Origin: an uncultured Burkholderiales bacterium
GTDB taxonomy: Bacteria > Pseudomonadota > Gammaproteobacteria > Burkholderiales > Burkholderiaceae_C
Direction: 5' to 3'
DNA length: 64,000 nucleotides
Assembly (NCBI GenBank): GCA_903932865.1
Contig: CAIZHQ010000020.1
Coordinates: 204,468-268,467 of the forward strand
Shown one piece after another: positions 30,163 through 39,638 of this stretch (its first letter is position 1; each line of letters opens with the position of its first letter). Under the pieces are notes generated by a model, which worked only from the letters and a program-made list of their open reading frames with translations, was not told the origin of the DNA and did no database searches. Position numbers and translations under genes: made by a program.

Positions 30163-30235
30163 TGCACTCAATCCAAGAGCGGGCCGGCCTATCGCTTGCC
30201 CGCTTAGTGGCTTCATCACGTACCCCTTGCATGCC

Positions 30236-31228
30236 ATGACTACCTACCCGGATCCTGCCTTGCTGAACCCTGGCAGCATTTCACCAGACATTCACCAGCG
30301 AAATGCGCTCATCGCCCAAGCGATGGCTGCGATGCCCGAGTGGTGGGAGATTGGAGCGCCCGCTTTTCGCCAGAAGCAGCGCGAGGGCGCAGGTATTTTT
30401 CCACCCGTGGTTTTCAGCGAGCGAGCCCATACAAGAACCATTGATGGCCCGGCAGGCCCCTTGCGCTTGCGTGAATTTCTTCCAGCCCAAGGTCAAGCCC
30501 GTGGCGTTTACCTGCACATGCATGGCGGCGGTTGGGTCATTGGTGGGGCCGACATGCAAGACACCATGTTATTGGCACTGGCGGACCATGCGCAGGTGGT
30601 GGTGCTGAGTGTGCATTACCGACTCGCTCCTGAGCACCCTTACCCTGCAGCCCCTGACGACTGCCAAGCAGCCGCGCTTTGGCTGCTGGATCACTGCTCT
30701 CAACTTTACGGTTGCGATCAGTTGCTCATTGGCGGCGAATCCGCCGGAGCACACCTCAGTGCCGTCACCCTTCTGCGCTTGCGCCAACAACTTGGGGTTT
30801 GCCCCTTTGCAGGTGCAAATTTCAATTTCGGCCTGTTCGACATGGCATTGACGCCCAGTGCGCGCGCCTTTGGTAATGAACGGCTTTTTTTGCGCACCAT
30901 CGACATGGTTCAATTTCGGGACGCATTTTTACCGGGAGAACAAAACCTGCGTGACCCGGATATTTCCCCACTTTATGGTGACCTTCAGAATTTATGTCCA
31001 GCGCTTTTCACTATTGGTACGCGGGACGCCCTCCTAGACGACAGCCTATTCATGCATGCGCGATGGTTGGCGGCTGGAAACGCAGGGCAACTCGATGTCT
31101 ATCCAGGCGCACCTCATGTGTTCTTTCGGTTGGGTGATGCACACGGCCAAAGTTCCATGACACAGCAAATTCAATTTATCTGTCGCCAATTGAAATCAGC
31201 AGCATCTACATCAGGAGACCATAAATGA
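30236..31228 (+). CDS. Alpha/beta hydrolase (hormone-sensitive-lipase-type esterase)
   Basis: YLHMHGGGWVIGG oxyanion motif, VLSVHYRLAPEHPYPAAPDDC, GGESAGAHLS nucleophile elbow. Confidence 0.9.
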   Translation: MTTYPDPALLNPGSISPDIHQRNALIAQAMAAMPEWWEIGAPAFRQKQREGAGIFPPVVFSERAHTRTIDGPAGPLRLREFLPAQGQARGVYLHMHGGGWVIGGADMQDTMLLALADHAQVVVLSVHYRLAPEHPYPAAPDDCQAAALWLLDHCSQLYGCDQLLIGGESAGAHLSAVTLLRLRQQLGVCPFAGANFNFGLFDMALTPSARAFGNERLFLRTIDMVQFRDAFLPGEQNLRDPDISPLYGDLQNLCPALFTIGTRDALLDDSLFMHARWLAAGNAGQLDVYPGAPHVFFRLGDAHGQSSMTQQIQFICRQLKSAASTSGDHK

Positions 31229-32193
31229 CCCCCTCGCACCGAATCCGCACCATCGTATGGCTCACTGCCGCACTCACCGCTGGTCCAGCCCTTGCTTCCT
31301 ACCCCGACCGCCCCGTCAAGCTGGTCGTACCTTTTCCTGCAGCTGGCAGCACTGACCTTGTAGCGCGTGCTCTTTCCGCTGAGCTGGGGGCCACCTTGGG
31401 GCAGCAGATCGTCGTTGAGAACAGAGCGGGTGCTGGCAGCCTGATCGGGTCCGAGGCAGTGGCAAAGGCTGCGCCAGACGGCTACACCATTCTGATGGCC
31501 GGGCTCACCAACGTCTTCCTGCCCTACGTGTACAAGGACTTGAAGTGGAACCCGATTGATGACTTTGTGGGCATCGGTCTTGTTGCAGATCTGCCCAACG
31601 TGATCGCAGTGAATTCAAAAACGCCTTACATGTCGCTGAGCCAGCTCGTTGCGGCCGACAAAGCCAAACCGGGCGCCATGTCGTTTGGCTCTGCCGGGGT
31701 TGCCACGCCATCGCACTTGGTCTGCGAAATGGTGAACCATCAGACCCAAATCAAGCTCCAGCACATCCCCTACAAAGGCAATGCACCTGCAGTGAACGAC
31801 CTCATGGCCGGACACATTCCTGTGATGTGCAACAACCTCGGTGGCACGCTGCCTTTCATGCAAAGTGGACAAATTCGCATCCTTGCACAGACTGGCAGAA
31901 CCCGTTCAGCAGCTGTGCCAGACGTTCCAACCTTCAGCGAGCTTGGGTTGCCTGGGCTTGATGCAGGGCTCTGGATGGGACTGGCGGCGCCCAAAGGCAC
32001 GCCAAAACAAGTTATCGACACATTGAACGCTGCACTTACCAAAGTGATGGCCATGCCGACAGTCAGGGAAAAACTGTCCAAGCTGGGTGCTACCCCGCTG
32101 AACCCATCACCGACTGCATTCGTCGAGCGCGTTCAAGCGGACCGCAAGGCATGGGATCCTGTTCTAAAAACTCTTGATTTAAGGCCCAACTGA
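31225..32193 (+). CDS. Bug-family (TTT) substrate-binding protein
   Basis: SYPDRPVKLVVPFPAAGSTDLVARALS...VENRAGAGSLIGSEAVAKAAPDGYTIL. Confidence 0.9.
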   Translation: MTPSHRIRTIVWLTAALTAGPALASYPDRPVKLVVPFPAAGSTDLVARALSAELGATLGQQIVVENRAGAGSLIGSEAVAKAAPDGYTILMAGLTNVFLPYVYKDLKWNPIDDFVGIGLVADLPNVIAVNSKTPYMSLSQLVAADKAKPGAMSFGSAGVATPSHLVCEMVNHQTQIKLQHIPYKGNAPAVNDLMAGHIPVMCNNLGGTLPFMQSGQIRILAQTGRTRSAAVPDVPTFSELGLPGLDAGLWMGLAAPKGTPKQVIDTLNAALTKVMAMPTVREKLSKLGATPLNPSPTAFVERVQADRKAWDPVLKTLDLRPN

Positions 32194-32277
32194 ATAGCCC
32201 CGGATTTTGGGTAGGCGCCACACTTTCAGAAGATGGCGCCTTAAGCATGAATTCAAACTGCTTTGCTCAACCAATCA

Positions 32278-33252
32278 TCACACCGCCGACAACGCCCATG
32301 TTGGATTGAGCTGCGCAGTTGACGAACTGACCGATTGCCAACGCGCTTGTTGCGCCTCCAAGAGTGACATATGGTCCAGGTGGCCATATCTCCGAAGCAA
32401 CATGGTCTGATCCCGATGCCCGAGAATTTGCGAGGCAACCCCAACACCCACGCCATTCCTCAACAGCGATGCAGCGACCCAATGCCGGATGTCATGCACT
32501 CGCAGATCTGGACGACGCAACATGCCCGTCACGCTGCTCCACTTCTTTCGATAGCAAATGGGCGTGATGCCGTTCTTGCCCGCAAAGATCAATCGATCCC
32601 CAGAACCCGCAGTCAATGCAGGCTTCAAACGTTTGGCCAATGCCATAGTTTCGGGCGTAAAAAACAGTGTTCGCGAATCCCCGTTCTTGGTTCTGGGTAC
32701 GATGAGTTTTCCGCCTCCGATATCAAGCTCTTGCCATGACCTTTGAAGCAGCTCACTCTTGCGTGCGCCAGAGTCCACCAGCATCCAAACGAACAGCGTG
32801 AACAAGCGGTCTCTGCCCATTTTTGCGGCCAGGCGCAAGGACAAAATATCCTGCTCTGACGATGCCACGTAACGAATTTTTTCCTCGAAGCGCTTGACGG
32901 CAAGTGTGGGTGAAGTGAATCCTCTTGGAGCCATCCGACGACTCACAACAGCCCATCTATAGACTTGTCCCAGTGCACCGATGTCGCGGTTGACCGTGGA
33001 AGTTGCGTAACCAACTTCGACCAATGCCTCGGCTGCTTTTTGCAGTCGTTCACTGGAAATGGACCATGCCGATTCGTGACCGAAACCATTGACTGGGTCG
33101 CACCACTTTCTGAGCCGCAGCTCCAGTTCAAGACGGGGTTTTGCAAGCGAATGCGCTTGGACCAGTTCAGCCAACGTGACGTCAACGGGAACAAAAGATG
33201 AAGCCGCATCCGCTGCAGCTTTGAGATCGATGGGGTGTTTGAATTTGCGCAT
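32278..33252 (-). CDS. Tyrosine recombinase / site-specific integrase (island 1)
   Basis: Catalytic set present: GARKSELL (R), VPRTKNGD (K), HDIRH (HxxR), LGHRD (H), LLRRYGHLD (Y); lies immediately inside the right direct repeat. Confidence 0.9.
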   Translation of the reverse strand: MRKFKHPIDLKAAADAASSFVPVDVTLAELVQAHSLAKPRLELELRLRKWCDPVNGFGHESAWSISSERLQKAAEALVEVGYATSTVNRDIGALGQVYRWAVVSRRMAPRGFTSPTLAVKRFEEKIRYVASSEQDILSLRLAAKMGRDRLFTLFVWMLVDSGARKSELLQRSWQELDIGGGKLIVPRTKNGDSRTLFFTPETMALAKRLKPALTAGSGDRLIFAGKNGITPICYRKKWSSVTGMLRRPDLRVHDIRHWVAASLLRNGVGVGVASQILGHRDQTMLLRRYGHLDHMSLLEAQQARWQSVSSSTAQLNPTWALSAV

Positions 33253-33342
33253 GGGGTTTCCTAGAACACTGCCTTAGAAAACCTAAAACAAGTGTGAAGA
33301 AAACCCTAACAGCCGTTGATTTGGAAGAGGAAATTCCAAAAG

Positions 33343-33387
33343 TGGTGGGCGATGCAGGGTTTGAACCTGCGACCCCTGCAGTGTGAA
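33343..33387 (-). other. tRNA 3' half, tRNA-Val(CAC)-like attachment-site fragment (second copy)
   Basis: - strand TTCACAC-TGCAG-GGGTC-GCAGG-TTCAAAC-CCTGC-ATCGCCC-A-CCA. Confidence 0.7.
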
Positions 33388-33600
33388 AACGCCAACATTT
33401 CACCTTTTTCCCATTTAAAAACAACAACTTAGCTGTTTTTGACTGGATCAAAGTAGTATACTTGTAGTATACCCATGTAATTACAAAGTGATATTTAAAT
33501 TTCACTTATTTGACGCTGACTGTAATCCAGTGTCATTTCTTTTTACGGTGCTGTTTTTTTAAGCACATCTCACAGTGTCATTGTGGCCCAAGAACGGGTC

Positions 33601-33743
33601 AATGTATATAGAGTTTTAGTTCCGAATGGCCAAAGTGTATGAAGTTTTAGTTCGCACTGGCTAATGTATATAAAGTTTTCGCTCAAACACACTCAATGTA
33701 TATGGAGTTTTGGTTGGCACTGGCCAATGTATATAAAGTTTTG
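33601..33743 (+). repeat. Array of five ~32-bp units (second copy of the 7385-7560 array)
   Basis: Unit starts near 33601, 33632, 33663, 33695, 33726. Confidence 0.85.
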
Positions 33744-34398
33744 ATGGCGACGATTGAGCACCCTCTTCCTATGAGTTGGGCGCCGCAGGATGGGGATTGA
33801 TTTGTGCGCGCTCGATCCAACGTCAATGTACAGAATTTGATGTCAGTTAAATCGTCGGAACAATTCCATAGCTGTGATCAAGTGTCATTTTTTTACGCTG
33901 AGAAATTTTCGAGCCACAACTTTCAAGCGAGTCACACGTAGAGCCGTCGATCAATATATATAAATTTTTTGTTTGAAGTGCCCGATGTGCATGAAGTTTG
34001 TGATTTGTACTTCGACCTACCCCCTTCGCTTTGCTGACGATTAGCGGCAGGGAGCTCATAAATTTCACCTGCGTCGATGACTCACCAGGTTATTTTTTAT
34101 AACTGCAATGCAGCGATTGCCGCCGGTCGTGTCCTACAGTCATTTCGGGGCTTTCTGCCAAAAGCAGTCACTCAAACTCAGTCGTCACTGTTTCCTCCGC
34201 TGACCGCTTTCAGGTGACCAACTGACAGTTGCAAAGCTCTGGATCGCTTTAAGGTGATGACGGTCCGCTATATTGAAATTAATCACCGATTGGCAAATAG
34301 ACGAGCTTTTTTTAGTACCACTAATGAAAAATTATCCGCCACCTAAGTTCAGCAGTGGTCATAGATTTTCATGAGTAATTCAGCACAAGAAAAAATTT

Positions 34399-35688
34399 CT
34401 AAAACCAACTAAGCGATACAAGTGCCAATTGTGGCCAAGCAATCAAGATCCCGACAGCGATCAAGTTTGCAATTACAAACGGCATCACACCCTTGAAGAT
34501 GGTTGACAATTTCACATCAGGCAAGAGAGATTTGACCGTGAACACGTTCATGCCGACGGGTGGTGTCAGCATTCCGATTTCGATCATCATGACCACAAAA
34601 ATACCAAACCAAATTGGCGACGCACCCAATTCAACTGCAATAACTGTAAAGATAGGCGCGGTTAGCAGCAGCAATCCCATTGCTTCCATTAGGGCGCCTA
34701 AGACCAGGTAAATCAGCACCATCACCAAAAGAACGCCCAACAGCGAGAAGCCGCTGTTTTTGATCCACTCAACCAACTGAAAAGTGAGTCCAGAAAGTGT
34801 GATGAAATTTGCGAAAACAAGCGCACCGAAGACGATCGCAAAGATCATGGCAGTTGTTGAGGCTGTCTCCTTCAGACATTCAAGCGCTGCCTGAAAATTC
34901 ATCTTTCGACGAGCAACTGCAATCAGTAATGCCCCAGAGGCACCCATACCAGCGCATTCAGTGGCTGTGAAAACGCCTCCGTAAAGGCCGCCCATCACAA
35001 AGGCAAACAACACGATCGTTGACCAGACACCTTTCAAAGCTAAAAAGCGCGCTTTGATTGGCAAGCGCGTGCCCCGCGGACCTAGCGCAGGATTCAGCAT
35101 CAAGGTGACCCAAACCGCGCCCAGAAAAAGAATGAGCAACAAAATACCGGGAATAACGGTTGCAATGAATAGTTGTCGGATATCGGTCTCGGTGAGCAAA
35201 CCAAAGATAACAAGCGGCACCGAAGGGGGAATCAGTACACCCAATACCCCACCGGAAGCGATTGTGCCGGTTGACAGGCTATCGTGATACCCCAAACGGC
35301 GCATAGGAGGCATGGCCACCTTGGTCATGGTGGCCGCTGTAGCGATCGAGCTGCCCGAAATGGCCGCAAACAAACCGCATGCAGCGAGCGTAGCGTGTGC
35401 CAACCCACCTTTAAGATGGCCAAGCCATGCATTGGCTGCGTCGTAAAGCTCACCACTGATATCAGCTTTGTGGACAAACAAGCCCATCAAAATGAACATA
35501 GGCAATACAGACATGCCGTAATTCGTCGAAGCATCGACGACCACTTGGCCCAACATGTGAAGCGAAGGGTCTATGCCGCGAAGGGCCGCGTAACCGCCTA
35601 CACCGGCAAGCAGCATGGCAAAAGCCAGTGGAACGCCTGCAAATGCCAGCAAAAAAACAGCGGCAAAGCCAATCAGTGCTGCGGTCAT
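34399..35688 (-). CDS. TRAP transporter large permease (DctM)
   Basis: Highly hydrophobic; GLFAAISGSSIATAATMTKVAMPPMRRLGYHDSLSTGTIASGGVLGVLIPPSVPLVIFG. Confidence 0.95.
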   Translation of the reverse strand: MTAALIGFAAVFLLAFAGVPLAFAMLLAGVGGYAALRGIDPSLHMLGQVVVDASTNYGMSVLPMFILMGLFVHKADISGELYDAANAWLGHLKGGLAHATLAACGLFAAISGSSIATAATMTKVAMPPMRRLGYHDSLSTGTIASGGVLGVLIPPSVPLVIFGLLTETDIRQLFIATVIPGILLLILFLGAVWVTLMLNPALGPRGTRLPIKARFLALKGVWSTIVLFAFVMGGLYGGVFTATECAGMGASGALLIAVARRKMNFQAALECLKETASTTAMIFAIVFGALVFANFITLSGLTFQLVEWIKNSGFSLLGVLLVMVLIYLVLGALMEAMGLLLLTAPIFTVIAVELGASPIWFGIFVVMMIEIGMLTPPVGMNVFTVKSLLPDVKLSTIFKGVMPFVIANLIAVGILIAWPQLALVSLSWF

Positions 35689-36194
35689 ACTACCCCCTCA
35701 TGGCTGGTCAATGTTTGCCAGATTAGTGCCAATACCAAGCAGGTCGTTAGACCAGCGAAAAATGTCAATGCAAAGCTCAGTGGGGCGTGAGGTAAGTTAA
35801 GTACGATCGTGGCGGAGCCCGATTGCAGATCATCCAATCCTTGTAAGTACAAACGCCATGTCAGAAGACCCAGCGCCAAGGCGCTGACGGCATCGCACAA
35901 AATAATTTTTATTTTTTTACTGCGCAAACTTTTGACCATACCGTCTATCAGACTGACAGTGACATGCTCTCGTTGACGAGTCACTAATGGCAGTGCCGTA
36001 AAAATGACTAAAGCCATAGCAAATTCAATAATCTCCATGCTTCCACGGACAGGTGAGGAAAAAACGTAACGGGCAAATACATCTGCAAATGTCAAAACCA
36101 CGATCAATGCCACTGGAAGTGCGCTCAGCCACCCCAATACGCGAAATAGCAGATCCGAACGGTTTGCTTGTAAAGCAGAGCTGTTGTTGTTCAT
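35685..36194 (-). CDS. TRAP transporter small permease (DctQ)
   Basis: Four-TM small protein, FARYVFSSPVRGSMEIIEFAMALVIFTALPLVTRQREHVTVSLID; overlaps DctM by 4 nt. Confidence 0.9.
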   Translation of the reverse strand: MNNNSSALQANRSDLLFRVLGWLSALPVALIVVLTFADVFARYVFSSPVRGSMEIIEFAMALVIFTALPLVTRQREHVTVSLIDGMVKSLRSKKIKIILCDAVSALALGLLTWRLYLQGLDDLQSGSATIVLNLPHAPLSFALTFFAGLTTCLVLALIWQTLTSHEGVV

Positions 36195-36237
36195 GTTTTT
36201 GGTCTCATAGGTGCTGGTTTGGCTGAGTCGGGGTCAG

Positions 36238-37353
36238 TCAAGCAGGCATTCTCAAAACAGGTTTAACAGTGACACCAGATTTGGCATCTTTTATCGCCTG
36301 GTCGATGGCATCAAAAGGGTAGATTTTCATTAATTTTTCAAAAGGGAAACTGCCCTGTGCTTGCATCCGGATCAGATCGGGAATAAACGCGTCTGCATTG
36401 GCGTCGCCCTCAACAATACCGCGCAACGTCTTACCGTTGAGCATCATGTCTCGCACATCCACTTCCAAAGTGGTACCCAAAGGAGCGCCGCCAACAAAGC
36501 CGCAGCGTCCCAATGATCCGAGACAATCCAAGGCTTGTCGAAGTACAACACTGACAGCTGTGGTGTCCAAGCTGCATTGAGCGCCGCCGCCTGTGATCTC
36601 TCGAATGCGGGCCACCACGTCGGTCTGACCATCGGCCAAGACAGTATGCGTTGCACCCAAATCAGTGGCAAGGGTCAATCGCTCAGGCACCTTGTCGACA
36701 GCAATTAGAACAGCGGCACCAATAGCTTTAGCCGCCATCAAACCCGCCAGACCAACAGCACCCGCTCCAAAGACAACGAAAGATTCTCCCATTTGTGGTT
36801 TGAGCACATTGATGACAGCACCTGCACCGGTCTGAATGCCGCAACCCAGTGGCCCCAACAGTTCGAAAACCTCATTTGGTACAGAGTCCGGCACTTTCAC
36901 TGCGTTGTTCTCGCTGCACAGGCAATGGGTGGCAAATGATGACTGTCCGAAAAAGTTATGCCGAACGGGTTGTCCTTGACGGGATAAAGCGGTGCTGCCA
37001 TCACGACGCTGACCCAGAAAGTTATGCCCAAAAAAGTAGTGGCAGTAACTGGGTGCATGTCGTTGACAACTTGGGCATTCGCCGCAAAAGTTGTAGCTCA
37101 GGACCACACGATCGCCAACTTTCACTTTGGTAACCGCACTGCCAATGGATTCCACTATCCCCGTACCCTCATGGCCCAGCACAATAGGTTGTGACACTGG
37201 GAACGGTCGACCCATCACGGAAATGTCGGTATGGCAGACACCTGTTGCTACCAAACGCACCCGAATTTCAAGCTCACGTGGCGCTTCTAGCTCCAGTGTT
37301 TCAATCTCCAGTTGACCTTGAGGTGTATTCAGTACAGCGGCTTGAATTTGCAT
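36238..37353 (-). CDS. Zn-dependent (aryl-)alcohol dehydrogenase
   Basis: LGHEGTGIVESIGSAVTKVKVGDRVVLSYNFCGECPSCQRHAPSYC, GAGAVGLAGLMAAK; likely start MQIQAAVLNTPQG. Confidence 0.9.
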   Translation of the reverse strand: MQIQAAVLNTPQGQLEIETLELEAPRELEIRVRLVATGVCHTDISVMGRPFPVSQPIVLGHEGTGIVESIGSAVTKVKVGDRVVLSYNFCGECPSCQRHAPSYCHYFFGHNFLGQRRDGSTALSRQGQPVRHNFFGQSSFATHCLCSENNAVKVPDSVPNEVFELLGPLGCGIQTGAGAVINVLKPQMGESFVVFGAGAVGLAGLMAAKAIGAAVLIAVDKVPERLTLATDLGATHTVLADGQTDVVARIREITGGGAQCSLDTTAVSVVLRQALDCLGSLGRCGFVGGAPLGTTLEVDVRDMMLNGKTLRGIVEGDANADAFIPDLIRMQAQGSFPFEKLMKIYPFDAIDQAIKDAKSGVTVKPVLRMPA

Positions 37354-37354
37354 A

Positions 37355-38404
37355 TCAATCCGCCTTGGCAATGGAAATGGTTTGAGCCGATACTGCCGCT
37401 TCCTGCTCTAGCAAACGTTCAGTCATATACCGCACACGTCCCAGTGCTGCATCGTTGCGCACAGATTTCATCTTTGCATCTGGCTGGCTGTTGATCACAG
37501 TTTGCTGCGCCTCGATGACCCAGCGATCTTCTGCAAATGCGGTGGCAATGCCTTGGCCTACGCGATCAATCATGCTGGCGTCGTCATGGGGAAACTGGCA
37601 GGGCTGCAACCAGAAATAATGTGTTGTTTGGTCAGTTTCTGGGGTGAGCAACGAAAAATGGCGCAGGTGTAATGCACCCTCTCGTTCATGTGGCTCGCCC
37701 TCACCCAGTGGCACAGACCCGGCCCAGTTTTCAAAGATCGAAGGAAGCCACCAAACCTGGCGATTCCAAAAATCCACTTTGCCCTCAAACTTCCCCGCCA
37801 TGCCATGCAAAGGCGAGGGATCACAATTGTGAATCACTCGGTTTAAACGGATGCCCCGTTCAAACGGCGTGATTTCTGGACGCGCATTGGGGAAAGCATT
37901 GTTCGCCAGGGTCGTCCGGTGTACAAACGTCAGGTGGGTGAAGTCCAGCAGGTTGTCTGCTATCAGTTGGTAGTTTGCTTGGTAGTGGATATACCCGGTG
38001 GCAGTAGGCCACCCTGGAGCTCCGTTCCAGTGGACATCAACAATCTCGTCAGGGTTGGCGTTGACTGGATCACCCATCCATATCCAAAGCAAGTTGTGTC
38101 GCTCAACAAGGGGAAAGCTGCGGACGCACATACCGGGGGGAATTTGGGCTTGCCCAGGAATTTCCACGCATTGCCCGTTATCGTCAAAAACCATGCCGTG
38201 GTAGCGGCAACGGATGCCATGACTTTCCACATCGCCTAGGGATAGTGGGGCAAAGCGGTGGCAGCAACGATCTTCCAAGGCTACTGCTGTGCCAGCCGCC
38301 GTACGGAACAAAACCACCTTTTCATTCAGGAATGTACGGGCTAGTGGTTTGTCTGTGCACTCCACAGACATCCCTGCTGCATACCAAGCATTTTTTACAA
38401 ACAT
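37355..38404 (-). CDS. Rieske aromatic-ring/O-demethylase-type oxygenase alpha subunit (VanA/TsaM-like)
   Basis: Rieske motif RCCHRFAPLSLGDVESHGIRCRYHGMVFD; start MFVKNAWYAAG. Confidence 0.9.
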   Translation of the reverse strand: MFVKNAWYAAGMSVECTDKPLARTFLNEKVVLFRTAAGTAVALEDRCCHRFAPLSLGDVESHGIRCRYHGMVFDDNGQCVEIPGQAQIPPGMCVRSFPLVERHNLLWIWMGDPVNANPDEIVDVHWNGAPGWPTATGYIHYQANYQLIADNLLDFTHLTFVHRTTLANNAFPNARPEITPFERGIRLNRVIHNCDPSPLHGMAGKFEGKVDFWNRQVWWLPSIFENWAGSVPLGEGEPHEREGALHLRHFSLLTPETDQTTHYFWLQPCQFPHDDASMIDRVGQGIATAFAEDRWVIEAQQTVINSQPDAKMKSVRNDAALGRVRYMTERLLEQEAAVSAQTISIAKAD

Positions 38405-38464
38405 GTTGAACTCCAACCAAATTGAAGGGCTTCTTGGCTAAGCCAAGAGCCCTAGCGTCGCTGT

Positions 38465-39481
38465 TCAGCGGTTGGCAATGGCCTCAGTGCGATAAAAGTC
38501 AAGAGCCTCACGACCGTTCACCCCCAACTTTTGAGCATCGGTTAGCCATGACTGGGTGAGCGGAGCACCCAAGGCCTGTAGGTCTTTGTTGAAACTGTCA
38601 CTGGCCCTATGAAACTTGATGCCACTGGCTGCAGCATCTGCGCGCGCTTTGATTTCCAGATCGTCATACATCTTCATGCTCTGAGCAAGCGCTTCACCGC
38701 TGATAGATTCAATGGCTTTACGATCTTTTTCAGACAATCCAGTCCAGCGCTTTTTGTTGATGAACAAGACAAATGATGGGGCTGTCAGATTACCCGTAAT
38801 GTCTGTGACGTCTGTAGCGTAGGATAAGGTCTTCAGACCGTTGGCATCCGACACCGAGTAGCCAGCAAAAGCATCTACGGTCTTTCCCGATACGATTTCA
38901 TGACTGCGGGCAGCAGGTGCTGCCACCACGCCAGCACCTGCTGCCTGAAGAAGTGTTGCAGGCACACCGGGCAAGGCGTAAACCTTACGTCCCTTGAGCT
39001 TGTCCATGCCATCAATAGGGCCCTTCATGCCGTAGAAAACACCTGGGGGCAAGACGAACATGCCGAGCACATGAACATCTTCGATTTCCTTGACCTTGGC
39101 GAAATGTTTTTGGTAAGTGCGCCACAAAGCGACTGAACTTCCGCGCGAAGTGGTGTTGACAAAAGGAAGATGAGCAATTTGGTTGAGTTTGACCTGCTCA
39201 GCCATGAGCCCATGGAACTGATAGGCAACATCAAAGACTCCTTTGTTCACGCTCGCTATTTGCTGGTGGGGTGCCGCCAGACTTGATGGCGCTACATCAA
39301 CCTTCACACGACCTTCGGTCACCTGGCCAATTCTTTCAGCCCAAGGCTTGATGACCATGCTGGTCACCGGATGTTGAGGTGCAAGAAAACTGTTGAGCAG
39401 CAGTGTGTTGCTTTGCGCGATACCGCTCAGGGGCAGGGTCAGCGCTAGCACGCAGGCGAGAAGGGAGCGACGAAGGTTCAC
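38465..39481 (-). CDS. TRAP transporter substrate-binding protein (DctP)
   Basis: Signal peptide; FLAPQHPVTSMVIKPWAERIGQVTEGRVKVDV; KLKGRKVYALPGVPATLLQAAGAGVV. Confidence 0.85.
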   Translation of the reverse strand: MNLRRSLLACVLALTLPLSGIAQSNTLLLNSFLAPQHPVTSMVIKPWAERIGQVTEGRVKVDVAPSSLAAPHQQIASVNKGVFDVAYQFHGLMAEQVKLNQIAHLPFVNTTSRGSSVALWRTYQKHFAKVKEIEDVHVLGMFVLPPGVFYGMKGPIDGMDKLKGRKVYALPGVPATLLQAAGAGVVAAPAARSHEIVSGKTVDAFAGYSVSDANGLKTLSYATDVTDITGNLTAPSFVLFINKKRWTGLSEKDRKAIESISGEALAQSMKMYDDLEIKARADAAASGIKFHRASDSFNKDLQALGAPLTQSWLTDAQKLGVNGREALDFYRTEAIANR

Positions 39482-39638
39482 GGTTGTCTCCTGTTATGTG
39501 ATGAACGGATTGAATGATAGGGAACGGCTTGTGCAAGATGCAAATCGATTTTTTGAGCCATTGATCAGAAAAACAAATCACAGGCGTGACATCTCTGTGA
39601 AAGCTACTAGGAGCCTTAAAAGTTGCAAACGATCGTTT

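Larger units (their letters stand above)
33343..34015 (+). repeat. ~0.7 kb direct repeat, right copy of 7128-7835
   Basis: Same block order as left copy. Confidence 0.9.

Noticed and set aside
33388-33600. Intact tRNA gene at the island junction
   Set aside because: Only the 3' half is present; no matching D-arm, anticodon stem 5' strand or acceptor 5' strand (GGGCGAT) follows on the - strand.
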